Source of the DNA: Phorcus lineatus
Lineage: Eukaryota; Mollusca; Gastropoda; Trochida; Trochidae
DNA length: 64,000 nucleotides
Assembly: GCA_921293015.1 (NCBI GenBank)
Contig: OV121090.1
Location: forward strand, 23,512,304 to 23,576,303
Direction of reading: 5' to 3'
In this document: positions 13,801-23,500 of the stretch, in pieces
How the letters are laid out: every line of letters begins with the position of its first letter
Position numbering within the stretch: position 1 is the stretch's first letter
Made by a program: the position numbers and the translations under genes
The notes under the pieces: generated by a model
The model's database searches: none
What the model was told of the DNA's origin: nothing
The model's input: only the letters and a program-made list of their open reading frames with translations

Positions 13801-15968
13801 ACATATCATATAAGTCTTAACATAATTATAATGATGTGTGGCACAGTACTTTTCCTATTAAAATGGCCGTCATTGGGTCAGGATTTCTATCCGGTAGTAA
13901 AACAAAGCTATTATTTTTTGCTTCAGTCATCCTTGACCTCTGGCAACTATGACAGATTTGTAAATGTGATTACTAGCGAGATTACCGTACAACTGGAGAA
14001 GGCAATCACAAAGTCATCCTTTAACAGGGTTGGTATCTTTTACTTTATTTTACTTTTCAAAGTGTAAAGATTTCATCGATCAAGGTAATAGAATGAGGGA
14101 AGCCTCATCCTTTCCCTTCTGAGGAAGTTTTGACATAAGTCCTCAATTCTGAACTTATTGGCATTTAAATGATCAATGTTGCTCTTTGATGAATTAAAAC
14201 TAAAGATAACGTTTTGATAACTTAACAACTCACAGAGTGTCACTTAAGGGGTAATAGCACGTTTTTTTAAAGAGAAATAAATTGATCTCACGAAAACCAA
14301 ATTAAAGGATTCCAATTGCAAGACAGTGTTTTTTTAATCAAAAGAAGCATTTTAAAAGGAATGTACCATGATTGGTTAAACTATGTGAATCCATTTCCTT
14401 ACTTCAATAATTTACAGGTTTCAACACAAAAACGCCAATAATTATTGCTTGCCACTTGATTATCTTCTCTTTGACTATGGATGATTGGGTTTACTAATGA
14501 TATTTCTTACCCTCTGAAGATAATACTTGGCATAAACTTATGTTTATTGAGGAAAGTTAAAGTTAAATCTGTGAAGAAACAGGCTATTACCCCTTTGTTA
14601 TCAGCCGTAAGACCTTGTTCATTTAATCTTAACATATCTTCGGAACTCTCCTGATTAAAAGTCAAGTAAAGCATTATGGAATATTGACCTACTTATTCAG
14701 GAACACACCCACCTTGACTTTGACTAATTTGATTTTCGAATTTTCAATGGGTGATGACCGTGTTGCAGCTTGGGGGTCTCCAGTTTGATAAGGAGTTGCG
14801 ATCTCTGGTTGGATATCTCTCATCCGTCACCACCTGGACCATACGAGACAAGTTCCCTCGAATTACGCAGATGGCCACCATCCTTAACCTAGAGAGGGTA
14901 TGTTTTTCACTTTTAAAGTTTTTCTGAGAGGCAGCTTAGTTTTACAAACAATGTAGTCTCGTACCAGTTCACATGATGCGTTGCCGAAAAGTCATAGCAA
15001 TATTTTTGTCATTTTTTGATGATAATCTTAAATAATTGTATGATACTCACTTGATGAACACCCAAACCATTTTATCAGCTAATATCCCCTAAAATTTACT
15101 CATTACTAAAATCGGAGTCCAGAGGTCTTGGGTTTGAATCTTTGAAGACCCTATTAAGACTTTGAAACCTGACCTGAGGTTTTAGTGCTTTGTGACACTA
15201 TAATTTTCTTCTTGCAAGCATACTGGCCACTGTGACATGCCCTTGAAAGCAGCAAACGTACACAAATGAAGTTATTTATCTATAAATCTTTTGTAATGTA
15301 TCATTTCAGGTGTCCGAGATTCTCGATTACTGGGGTCAGAACTCGGGTCCCCTCACCTGGAGGTTGACCCCCACAGAGGTCAGACAAGTGCTCAGTCTCA
15401 GGTGAGATCTCGTTAGGCTGGACAGGTGATTTGGCCCTATGGAGAAGAAAGGATTGATTTGCAATGTTAATTAATTTTCACTCAATCAGATGAGTAGAAT
15501 TAATTACCAGAAGGTCCCCTCAGACTTTTCTGGTTTAGTGTATAAGAGGGGGTTACACACATTTGTACAGTTCCATTATATATAGCTCAAACATTACAAC
15601 TTATGTAATCTATCGAGGAAGAAATCTATTTGAGCATGCACACTATTCAATTGAGTTAAGTGAGGACTAAACATCACACTTCATCTTCAGCTTTGAAGGT
15701 ACTAAGTACAGAACCTAACCAACAAACTATAATCACCACAAAAGTAAATTTCTCCAAATAAAATCTAATGAATTTCAAATTGGGAATAAAGCATAATACG
15801 GCTGTTCACTCAAGTTGTTCGGTCCCACTTCATTCCTAGAATGAGGGCAATTTTAATATTTTCGTGATAATAACAATCACTTAAAAATCAATTTTCCTCT
15901 TAACATGCTTCTGCTTTTTTTCCAGGGTTGACTTCAGAACAGAAGACATCAAGAGGTTAAAATTATGA
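1879..15968 (+). CDS. COG4: Conserved oligomeric Golgi complex subunit 4 (complete, 22 exons)
   Basis: Subunit of the COG tether that guides retrograde vesicles within the Golgi. Coding exons: 1879-1989, 2636-2718, 3215-3329, 4139-4240, 4445-4517, 5311-5504, 5997-6153, 6807-6913, 7164-7216, 7743-7839, 9195-9237, 9646-9764, 10174-10259, 10762-10987, 11745-11807, 12065-12121, 12967-13113, 13365-13448, 13927-14028, 14769-14897, 15310-15401, 15926-15968. They total 2,283 nt (760 aa; human about 785), all GT-AG and in phase. Recognisable blocks: [42 protein letters not shown] (about 201-210), [10 protein letters not shown] (about 252-261), SRLMQELIG and [16 protein letters not shown]. The C-terminus reads [19 protein letters not shown] and ends [12 protein letters not shown]. 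Arg704 and Glu739 match the human Arg729-Glu764 salt bridge, so the functional C-terminal domain looks intact. The start chosen is the only in-frame ATG giving the family N-terminus, which is the most divergent part. Confidence 0.96.
3536..3795 (+). repeat. tRNA-derived SINE-like element in COG4 intron 3
   Basis: The left part reads like a degenerate tRNA: GGGGATGTAGCTCGGTTAG carries an A box (TAGCTCGGTTAG), and about 35 nt further GGTTTGATACTGG resembles a B box (GGTTCGANNCC). A non-tRNA body of about 180 bp follows and ends in an A/T-rich AATAAAGAGTTATTATT tail. It lies between CTATACTAC-type simple repeats. Family not named; head and tail suggest a SINE. The tRNA fold is incomplete, so this is not a functional tRNA gene. 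Confidence 0.65.
3925..3984. repeat. CTATA/CTACT simple-sequence repeat
   Basis: Imperfect tandem copies of ACTATACT/CTACT units in COG4 intron 3. A similar shorter tract lies at 3486-3530 just before the SINE-like element and another at 3790-3812 just after it. Confidence 0.7.
4836..5065. repeat. Minisatellite with CATTACATGTGTC unit in COG4 intron 5
   Basis: About ten degenerate tandem copies of a roughly 20-bp unit (ACATTACATGTGTCTCAAA and variants). It creates a chance open frame rich in ITCVS, which is not a gene. Confidence 0.75.
8286..8563. mobile_element. Foldback/MITE element, CATCCTGCTACATCAG family, copy 1
   Basis: Terminal inverted repeats of about 80 bp: the left arm CATCCTGCTACATCAGC... 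is matched by a right arm ending ...GATGAAGCAGGATG. A 12-bp near-identical direct repeat, CTATG(A/T)GCTCAT, sits at 8277-8288 and 8564-8575 and is a likely target-site duplication that slightly overlaps the left edge. No coding capacity. Lies in COG4 intron 10. Relatives at 18967-19147 and 38826-39140. Confidence 0.8.
10344..10571. repeat. Dispersed repeat, GGTAGAGACTGGTG family, in COG4 intron 13
   Basis: Shares the ordered blocks AGTCCAATGAGAAATGAT, GAGAATTGCAA, a GGCAG...GTTTAAATTA segment and AGGGACTGGT with 35905-36115 and 58995-59205. The matching order over about 200 bp shows one dispersed family. A weak fourth fragment is at 25290-25440. No coding potential. Confidence 0.6.
12267..12700. 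mobile_element. Dispersed inverted-end element, GATGGGTATCG family, copy 1
   Basis: In COG4 intron 16. Matches 44935-45611 along its length, including CTCCGATATA, GTACCGGTACG and TTTCTGTATCGCAATATACC near the right end. The ends are imperfect inverted repeats: ATTGCGATACAGAAA near the left mirrors TTTCTGTATCGCAAT near the right. Looks like a non-autonomous DNA transposon. The open frames within are chance. Confidence 0.7.
14246..14605. mobile_element. TTAA-type MITE, GGGGTAATAGC family, copy 1
   Basis: Begins TTAAGGGGTAATAGC and ends GGCTATTACCCCTTT, so the ends are inverted repeats. Shares GATCTCACGAAAAC, ATTGCAAGACAGTGTTTTT and CCCTCTGAAG with 34062-34385, and its first 100 bp match 27475-27600 in reverse. 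TTAA at the edge suggests a piggyBac-like target preference (inference). In COG4 intron 19. Confidence 0.7.
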
Positions 15969-16089
15969 CATGACCAACGGATACTGCCGACAGTCTTTCA
16001 TATGTACACATCATTCCATATCCAAACTCATTTATGCATGGCCTTTCCTTGTAGAGGAAGGTATAACATCAAACTGAAAACATGCAAAG

Positions 16090-16510
16090 GAAATAACATT
16101 ACAGACCTGAGACTGTACAAGGAAATATAAATAGAACTGAACTTATTGCAAGGGGAGATAACTTCAACCAAACTGAGACTTCAAGGGGGAAAACTTGGAT
16201 TATACTGAGATTGCAAGGGGATATAACTTGCAGAACTGCCTTGCGGGTTATATACTTAGACTGCTTGGGGCAAAACTTGTTGGGTGTAAATGTAGCATTG
16301 TAACTGCAAGCATCAACAACTTGGACCAAAATGAGACTTCAAAGGGAGATAACTGGTATTGCACTGAGACTTGAAGAAGAGACAGCCTTGACCAAACTGA
16401 AACTTCAAGGGCAGATAAAAGTTGAAATATATTATGCAAAAAGAAATAACTTCTGCTGAAATGAGAATATTTATGAAAGGGGAGATAACTTTTGACTGTA
16501 TAAAAAGTGC
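16090..16510. repeat. Degenerate minisatellite in COG4 3' UTR (AAGGGGAGATAACTT unit)
   Basis: About eight diverged tandem copies of a roughly 45-bp unit made of AAGGGGAGATAACTT, then ACCAAACTGAGACTTC. It would be transcribed in the 3' UTR. The antisense open frames with SVWLKLSPLA-type repeats come from this periodicity. Confidence 0.7.
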
Positions 16511-18212
16511 TTTTATACACCCATTTCAATTTCATTTGGATAGCAAGACGGTATATCTTTGACTGCAATGTTACATGCATGCATTCTATTTCTTCACATT
16601 TTGTTCATTGTTATCACTTACCCAAGGTTGCGTGGACCAGTGATAAAAGAGTAGGTCTTTGTTGTATTCAAAATGCTTGAAGCAAAATATGTGCTCAAAG
16701 TCAAACACTATTTTACTTAAAGTCATACTCCCATTTTGCGAGGAAAATGAATTTAACATATTATTCTTGCTTACCAAATAGTTGATCACTTACACCAATT
16801 TTTCTTGTAGCTTTGGCAATATTTTTTGCTTAGCATAAGTGAAATTATGACTTTAGTATGACAGCTGTAATTTTACTTATGATTGAGTATTTATTTATTG
16901 AGAGAGGATCCACAAAATTATAAAATTAACTAATGACAAGACGATTTGTAATGGCTTGTCACGCCATAGAAAAGCTTTTTTTCTTTTTGCTTGCGGATGG
17001 CTTCATTTCTGAGTGTTTTTCCTTTTCACACAAATGTTCTCTATTCTTTGTCAAATTGCAAGATCTTGAGCAACCAAAACGTGACACTTAGTGACATGCT
17101 TCAAATGAATTGTGAAACAATCATGTATAAATGACATAGATGTTTAAGAAGGAATAAACTCCCAAATTTCAATTTCAAAAATAATTCCTTGACATAGTAC
17201 TCCTTTTAAGGTTGTGATATGTGTTATTGCTAATTTGAGAACTAAACTAAAATTTCTTTGTTTATAACTTAAGGGTTTTAGAAAACATATTTTAAGACAT
17301 GTTGAAAGATGAAGTGTTTGTAAACTTTTTGAATGATTGAAACGGTTACATTTTTATCTATTATCAAGAATAGGGCTTCTTATAGGATAATCTTAGCACT
17401 AAGGAATGTCAGCTTTGTTCATATAATCAGGGTTCCTTGTTTGTTCCATCTAGTTTGAATGTAGATTAAATGTTTGCTGATCTTAACTTAACTATGACCT
17501 AGGGGGCTGCGAAATTACCATCTTGACTCTTTCACTCAATAAAAAATATCACAGGTTTGTAGTTAGGAAGGTTCATGACGTAGATATTCAAAGAGAAATT
17601 TTATCTTATAGGGCAGTTTCTGGAGAGAAACAAACATTTGATTTACAGTCTACCTAGATTCTTACACAATAGTCTCAATCAATGCATGATTTGGGTTATA
17701 TTGTGTAGAAGTTCTAAATGCAGCTAGAATGTCTTGTGAAATGGAAATTGGTTTAAATGGCGCTGATGTTGAGTCTTTCATCATTTCTAAATAAGATATG
17801 GTAGATACGTCTTTACTTACGGATGAAAGTTATAAAACAGGTGATAGTAAAGTTGCATTGTGGGGATTCTGTTATATTGTGTCAGTGGCAGTTTCAGGAA
17901 TTAGGGAGGGGTTTGCCTATTGAAAGCAGAAGAAGGGGGTTCACCCTTGAGGATAACTATTGTTACACTCAATTTGATGTTTAATTTCAAATTTCTAAGT
18001 GAGGATGGGTTGGGGTCAAACCCTCTTATCAACCTCCTGACCTTGATCTGCCACAGTTTGTGAATATGTATGATTATTTTGTACATAGCATGTCATTAAT
18101 TGTATAATATGTATTTAATTGTATATTTGTACACTTCATTGGCTTCTTATTTTGTTATGTATGAATGGTACTGAATATGTACAGCATCATATTTGTGAGG
18201 GAACTGAACGTA

Positions 18213-18218
18213 AATAAA
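18213..18218 (+). terminator. Polyadenylation signal AATAAA, COG4
   Basis: AATAAA followed within 30 nt by T/GT-rich sequence (TGTTCATGTTGTTCGG), the usual context of a cleavage site. First good signal after an A/T-rich UTR. Confidence 0.55.
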
Positions 18219-18487
18219 GATGTCTATGTTCATGTTGTTCGGGCGTTGTTTTTTTTGCCTGTCAGACTGACACAACAATTTCAAATCAGTTTCATCAAGG
18301 AATGATTCATCAAGATTATGCTGTGTTCTTATTTATTCTTTTCAAACATTAACATTTTGAATTTATATCTGTAACCCCTAGAGCAAGTGAATGGTCATCA
18401 CAATAAAAAACTTGAAGATGTCTCGGCATACAGTCTTGTTTTGAGGAAAATGACATGTGACTTTACTTTTACTTATTTTACAACATT

Positions 18488-18880
18488 ATTCAGGATTATC
18501 AACAACAAATTTCAAAGCCTCCCAGTGACCTTGAGAATAAAGTGAGGGCTTCCAAATCTACTTGGTCTGGCGCTGAGCTAATTTGAGCTTTAACATTGTC
18601 CCCATTATGGGCTAAATCTTCCCTTGAGTAAAATCTGATGTTATAGTTGCTACTTGTGGCTGCAAGAATTCCATCACTGAAACTGATAAATGAAACGATT
18701 AGATCTACAATTATATGAATGAATTTCATTCTGATGTTTCTGCAACAAGTGACAGTCTTACAAGCAAATTGAGTACAATGCCAGGGCTTAGCTTTTGAAG
18801 CTCTCTTAGTGCTAGGTCGTAGGTCAATATTAAAGTATGGTAACTTATGACTATTTTGACTAAGAGAGCTTAGCAAATAC
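18488..18880 (-). pseudogene. Chimeric inverted partial copy of WDR89 exon 2 and intron pieces
   Basis: Read on the minus strand, 18870 down to about 18590 matches WDR89 21510-21775 (end of intron 1 plus exon 2), including GATCTAATC, TTTATCAGTT and an exon 2-like frame SDGILAATSSNYNIRFYSR against the gene's SDEILAATSSNYNIRLYSR. Sequence from about 18580 to 18488 then matches a separate piece of WDR89 intron 4 (about 22646-22728, ACCAAGTAGATTTGGAAGCC). The real exon 2 donor (AAAAG/gtatgg) is not kept, and the copy lies about 1.7 kb before the gene on the opposite strand. It cannot be spliced into WDR89. The 125-aa open frame across it is a by-product. Confidence 0.8.
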
Positions 18881-18966
18881 TAGCCTAGATCAGAGATTCA
18901 GATGGCCCTTTGGATCTTCCATCTGACAAGAAATTTTCTGAAACTAAATTATTCATCATTTTTACC

Positions 18967-19147
18967 ATCCTGCTACATCAGCGTATTTGTCTCCGCCTAG
19001 CTCCATCTTATCAGCGTATTTGTCTCAGCCTAGCTCCATCATATATGCCTAGCTCCATCATATCAGCGTATTTGTCTCAGCCTAGCTCCATCATATTCAT
19101 ATATGATGGAGCAAGGCGGAGACAAATAGGCTGATGTAGCAGGATGC
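18967..19147. mobile_element. Foldback/MITE element, CATCCTGCTACATCAG family, copy 2
   Basis: Left arm CATCCTGCTACATCAGCGTA and right arm GGCTGATGTAGCAGGATG are near-perfect inverted repeats of about 45 bp. The segment AGCGTATTTGTCTC(A/C)GCC plus TAGCTCCATC is repeated three times inside the left half, so one arm has been tandemly reiterated. Confidence 0.8.
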
Positions 19148-19311
19148 ATTTTTACTTAACAGAAATCAAAATGTCTGTCAATAGTAAATGGTAGTAGCAT
19201 GTTTTGACAAAAGAATTTGATTTTCTAAAAGTCATATTTTAACTTAGCATCTGATATATATGAAATATCAGTATAAATTATCCATTACTCAGATTTCTGT
19301 TACCAAGTTAA

Positions 19312-19377
19312 GGCTCGCCGCGAATGGCTGAAATATTGCCCAAGCGGCGTTAAACAATACCTCACTCACTCACCAAG
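19312..19377. repeat. Dispersed molluscan repeat tail with (TCAC)n end
   Basis: GGCTGAAATATTGCC, then GCGGCGTTAAACAATA and CTCACTCACTCAC. I recognise this arrangement as very common in abalone and other vetigastropod DNA, probably the tail of a SINE-like family. It is the main sequence clue to the organism; the attribution is from memory. Confidence 0.55.
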
Positions 19378-20390
19378 TTAAGGTTAACACAAAATACAGG
19401 ACAGGTGGATCAAAACAAGAGAAAACAGCTGCATACCCCTAACCACGCCCCCTGCTTACAAATGAGAGATCTTGCACCCCCAACTTTTAAATGTTCCTAC
19501 GTCTATGACCTCAAGTTGATTTGGCACCATAATCTTGTTCTTTTATGTAGCTAGCTATTCATTTCTACTATAGGAAGCAATTGTTTAGACAACACATATG
19601 TATCTAGGTATTTTACTGCAAAAATCCAATGATAATGATGACAAGAAATTGATGAAAGAGGGCAAATCCATAATAATACCCTTTAGGGCATGTTTGGCAG
19701 AGGCAGTGACCAAACTCCCCCAATACAAGGTTTTAATATAGCTTTTTATGTGTATCAATTATTTGAATGATGAATATATTTCAAGTAGATAATGTTATTA
19801 TTATATTATAATATTCATAACAAAATTACCATGATTAATACAACAATATCGAGGTGTATGGCCTTATAATTTGATTAACAGTTTTAGATTTTGCAACCAG
19901 CAAAATGAAAAACTGATTTCCTTAAATTATTCATGTATAGTGCATTATAGTAGACTTTTTAAAAAATATGTTTGCAGTTTACTTTGTGACGAAACTAATG
20001 AATCGTTGAAAGAAAAATGTTCCCTGTCGCAGGTCTGAACCCAATTTGATTTTACGAAAACACTTATAAAGTAATGTAGGGAAAGTATAAACTACCTCTT
20101 TTGGTCCTACGTGTTTTTTTAGTAATTTTTTAAAAGCTAAATCGGGTTTAGAGGCCCAAAAGACCCCCGTCTCCCCTAGCTTTCAATGGAAGTGAAATGT
20201 TGAAGATAACTCATTCAGGTTGAATGCATCTATGTTACTTAAATGACTAAATGCCTCTAAAAAAAGCATCAGTTATTCGATTCATTAATTAGGCTGTTGA
20301 TGAATTCTTAGACATGACGGTTCGTTGTCGTAAATTTCGATTGGTAGTAAGCACGTCCGGTTAAAATACACACCTTTCCGGATTTTACAT

Positions 20391-20404
20391 TTCAAAATGG
20401 CGGC
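20391..20404 (+). promoter_or_regulatory. YY1-type motif in WDR89 promoter region
   Basis: TTCAAAATGGCGGC matches the YY1 consensus AAAATGGCGGC. It lies about 140 bp before the WDR89 start codon, where a TATA-less housekeeping promoter or 5' UTR is expected. No TATA box is apparent. Confidence 0.45.
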
Positions 20405-20542
20405 CCCCATGAACACATGTCGTGTTTATTATGAAATGTATTAAAAAGTATTATTCGCCCTCATTAGTTACTAAAAGCAACGCTACGTAGGACAGCAAAG
20501 ATGGAATAGATTCATTACAGCGAATCTTTTGACTGACAGAAG

Positions 20543-23500
20543 ATGGAATTGGACATTACAAGCAAGATAAAAGATTTACAACTTTTTGAGGAATCGGCTA
20601 TTTCCTTAGGAAAATTAGAGTCAGATTACGTTCTTGATTTTGCAGTCCAACCGAGGTAAGAATAAGTTTTAGAAGTTCAGCAGAACAAAACAATGATGGC
20701 TTTAATGAGTCGTTTACTTTACTCTTCAGTACCTTCGAATTTATTAAATGGTTAGGGAATGCTTGACTAAGTCTTTTTTGATGATGATATGACAAATATG
20801 TGATTGAGTCAAGCTCAGGAGCGAATTAAGGTACATGTGATGCAATTGCAAAATATCATTTAAGTGTAAACAGACACTTCTTATGGTCAATCCACAAGCA
20901 TGGGAGACATCGACATAGGTCATATACCATATTATATATAACAAGGCTTTTCAATTAAATAGGCATATCAAGCTTCGATATGTATACTGTTATAAACATA
21001 CTCAGAGGGTGACAATGCTAAGTATCACTCGTAACGTATTCATAAATGACCTACCTCCCATTCAAGTAATGTTAAATTTCCAAAACACAACAAATGCACT
21101 TGTCATTGCGGAACACATGCATTTGTTTGTGTTTTGAAATTGAACCAATGAGAAGGGATGTTGCATATTCAACGAAGCTGTTAAACCTTGATCTTGGCAC
21201 ATCCGTCTTGTGATGACGCCATAAAACTTGCCTTTCACTAATTGAATTAATGTAGCTCTTATTAAGAAGGTGACATAGATGTAATTCCAGTGTGAATGGG
21301 AGGTAGGTCATATATGAATACGTTACGAGTGATACTTAAATTAATAAATATGTTAAAACTCTCTGCCACCAAAGACTATTGATAGAGACATTTTTATTTC
21401 TGTAAAGTAAAATTAATGAAAGATTTAGATAGTTTCAGAAAATTCCCAGTCATATTGAAGATCAAAAGTGTAATCTGATTCTCTTATCTGATTATTGAAG
21501 CTCTCTGTGTGCTTAGATAGTTGTAAGTACTATACATTAATACTGACCTACAACCTAGCACAAAGAGAGCTTTTAAAAAGCTAACCCTTGACAATCTACT
21601 GACTTGTAAGACTGTCACTTGTTGCATAAGCATGAGATTGAAATTCATTGATATGATTGTAGATCTAATCATTTTGTTTATCAGTTGCAGTGATGAAATA
21701 CTTGCAGCCACGAGTAGCAACTATAACATCAGACTGTACTCAAGGAAAGATTTAGCCAATATTGGGTGTATAAAAGGTATGGTACTCAAAGGGACATGAT
21801 CTAAGCTTGTTTAAATAAAGTGATCCTTATCTTCATTACATACATGTATATGTAATCCATATTGGATGAAGCAAATGCTAACAATGTCTTGTACGATATG
21901 GAAACTGTTATCCAGAAAATCTAGCATTTCTTTTGCTTTAGACTTCTTAAAAGTCCTTCGAAGATTTAACAAATATTTCTGGCTATAATGGAGATCTGTT
22001 GTAGGTCATACTGATGTGGTGACTGGTGTGACATTTGGAAAGTCTGAACCAAATCTTCTGTACTCTTCTTCACAAGATGAATCAATCAGGTATTCTTAAC
22101 CTATTTACATTCACTGGTAAATTTGATTTAAACATATTTATTCATGAAAATGTACAAAACATGTTTGAAATGTTAGACTGCTGTGCAGAGGACTACAATG
22201 GAGATTAGCATTTTGTGATGATCAATATTTCATGTTTCAGATGCTGGGATTTAAGAGTTGGTCTTGATAAGGAAGTTCAAACTTTTAATGGTAATGGTTG
22301 ATTTCAGATTTACTTTCTTAAAATGTTATGAACTCAACCGAATGTAATGTTAAATAAATGGTCTTTGAGTTGGCCTCTGAAAAGTTGTCAATAACTACTT
22401 TTGATTTTTAATAGTATGACAGACACTGAATAGCCGCCTCATCACGAACATCTTGTAACGTCGTCCAGTTGTTGCATTACTCACCTATGTATTTTGTCAT
22501 AATTCAGCAAGGCTTGGAGTAGCCAGTAATGAAGATTGGTATAAGCAATGCCTTGCAGGGGAAGTATTTACAAGCTGACTTCTCTATGCATATTTTCACC
22601 ACACTGTATTAGGGGCAACATTAAACCACAAATCACCTCACCGCTAGACCAAGTAGATTTGGAAGCCCTCACTTTATTCTCAAGGTCACTGGGAGGCTAT
22701 GAAATTTGTTGTTAATAATACTGAATGAAGCTGACTTCTCAATGCAAATTTCACCACACTGCGAATATGAAACTCTTGTAAGAGATTGACAGTCAGGGAG
22801 CTAAATGAGACATGTTTTGTTTTCATTTTATCCATGTTCAAGGGCCTGAAGGCGCCTGCGTGAAACTGACCTGTGTGGATGTGGACTGCACCGAGAAACT
22901 GGTGACCGCAGGTACAGAGGAGGTTGATGATGCAGCCTTCATCTTGTTCTGGTCAGCATTATAAGTGATAGATTTTATAGCACTTCATTCAATGTTGATT
23001 TTACACATTTTCATAGATTTTGTGTCCATTCATTCAGTTTTGAACTCTGAAAATAGCAAGGTGATTTCATGTTATTTCACCCAGTGTTTATATTTAACTT
23101 TGGCAGAAGTTTATTTTATGTCCAAGGGTTAAGATCACTGTGGATCAAAGGGTGATTTCAGTATTTTCTCTAAAGGATATTTCATAATGTTTACCATACT
23201 TGATTTTTGTGTATTTTATAAATGTTTTCATTACATTTATTGTATTTGTTGATTTTGTTGTGTTTTTGGTTCCTGGCCAAACCAAATATGGATGAACAAA
23301 GGGTGTTGTACTGCACCAACGCTCCAGTGTAGTACCGTTTCACCCTTGAAGTGCTGGAACTGTTTTGAAGACTGCCTTTAGTTGTGTGCACTTTATAACA
23401 GGTTGAACAATCACTTAGTTGGAGGACAACAAATCTTCTTTTTTTCTTCAGGGATAGGAGACAAGCTGAAATTCTTGGGTGCTACAAAGAATCACATCAA

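Larger units (their letters stand above)
15969..18240 (+). other. COG4: COG4 3' untranslated region
   Basis: The stretch after the COG4 stop has no coding exon and ends near an AATAAA at 18213-18218. A second AATAAA lies near 18403. Length about 2.2 kb, inferred only from the first strong signal. It contains the minisatellite at 16090-16510. Confidence 0.55.

Noticed and set aside
18499-18876. A separate WD40 gene on the minus strand
   Set aside because: It contains only an exon 2-like piece fused to intron sequence, with no flanking exons.
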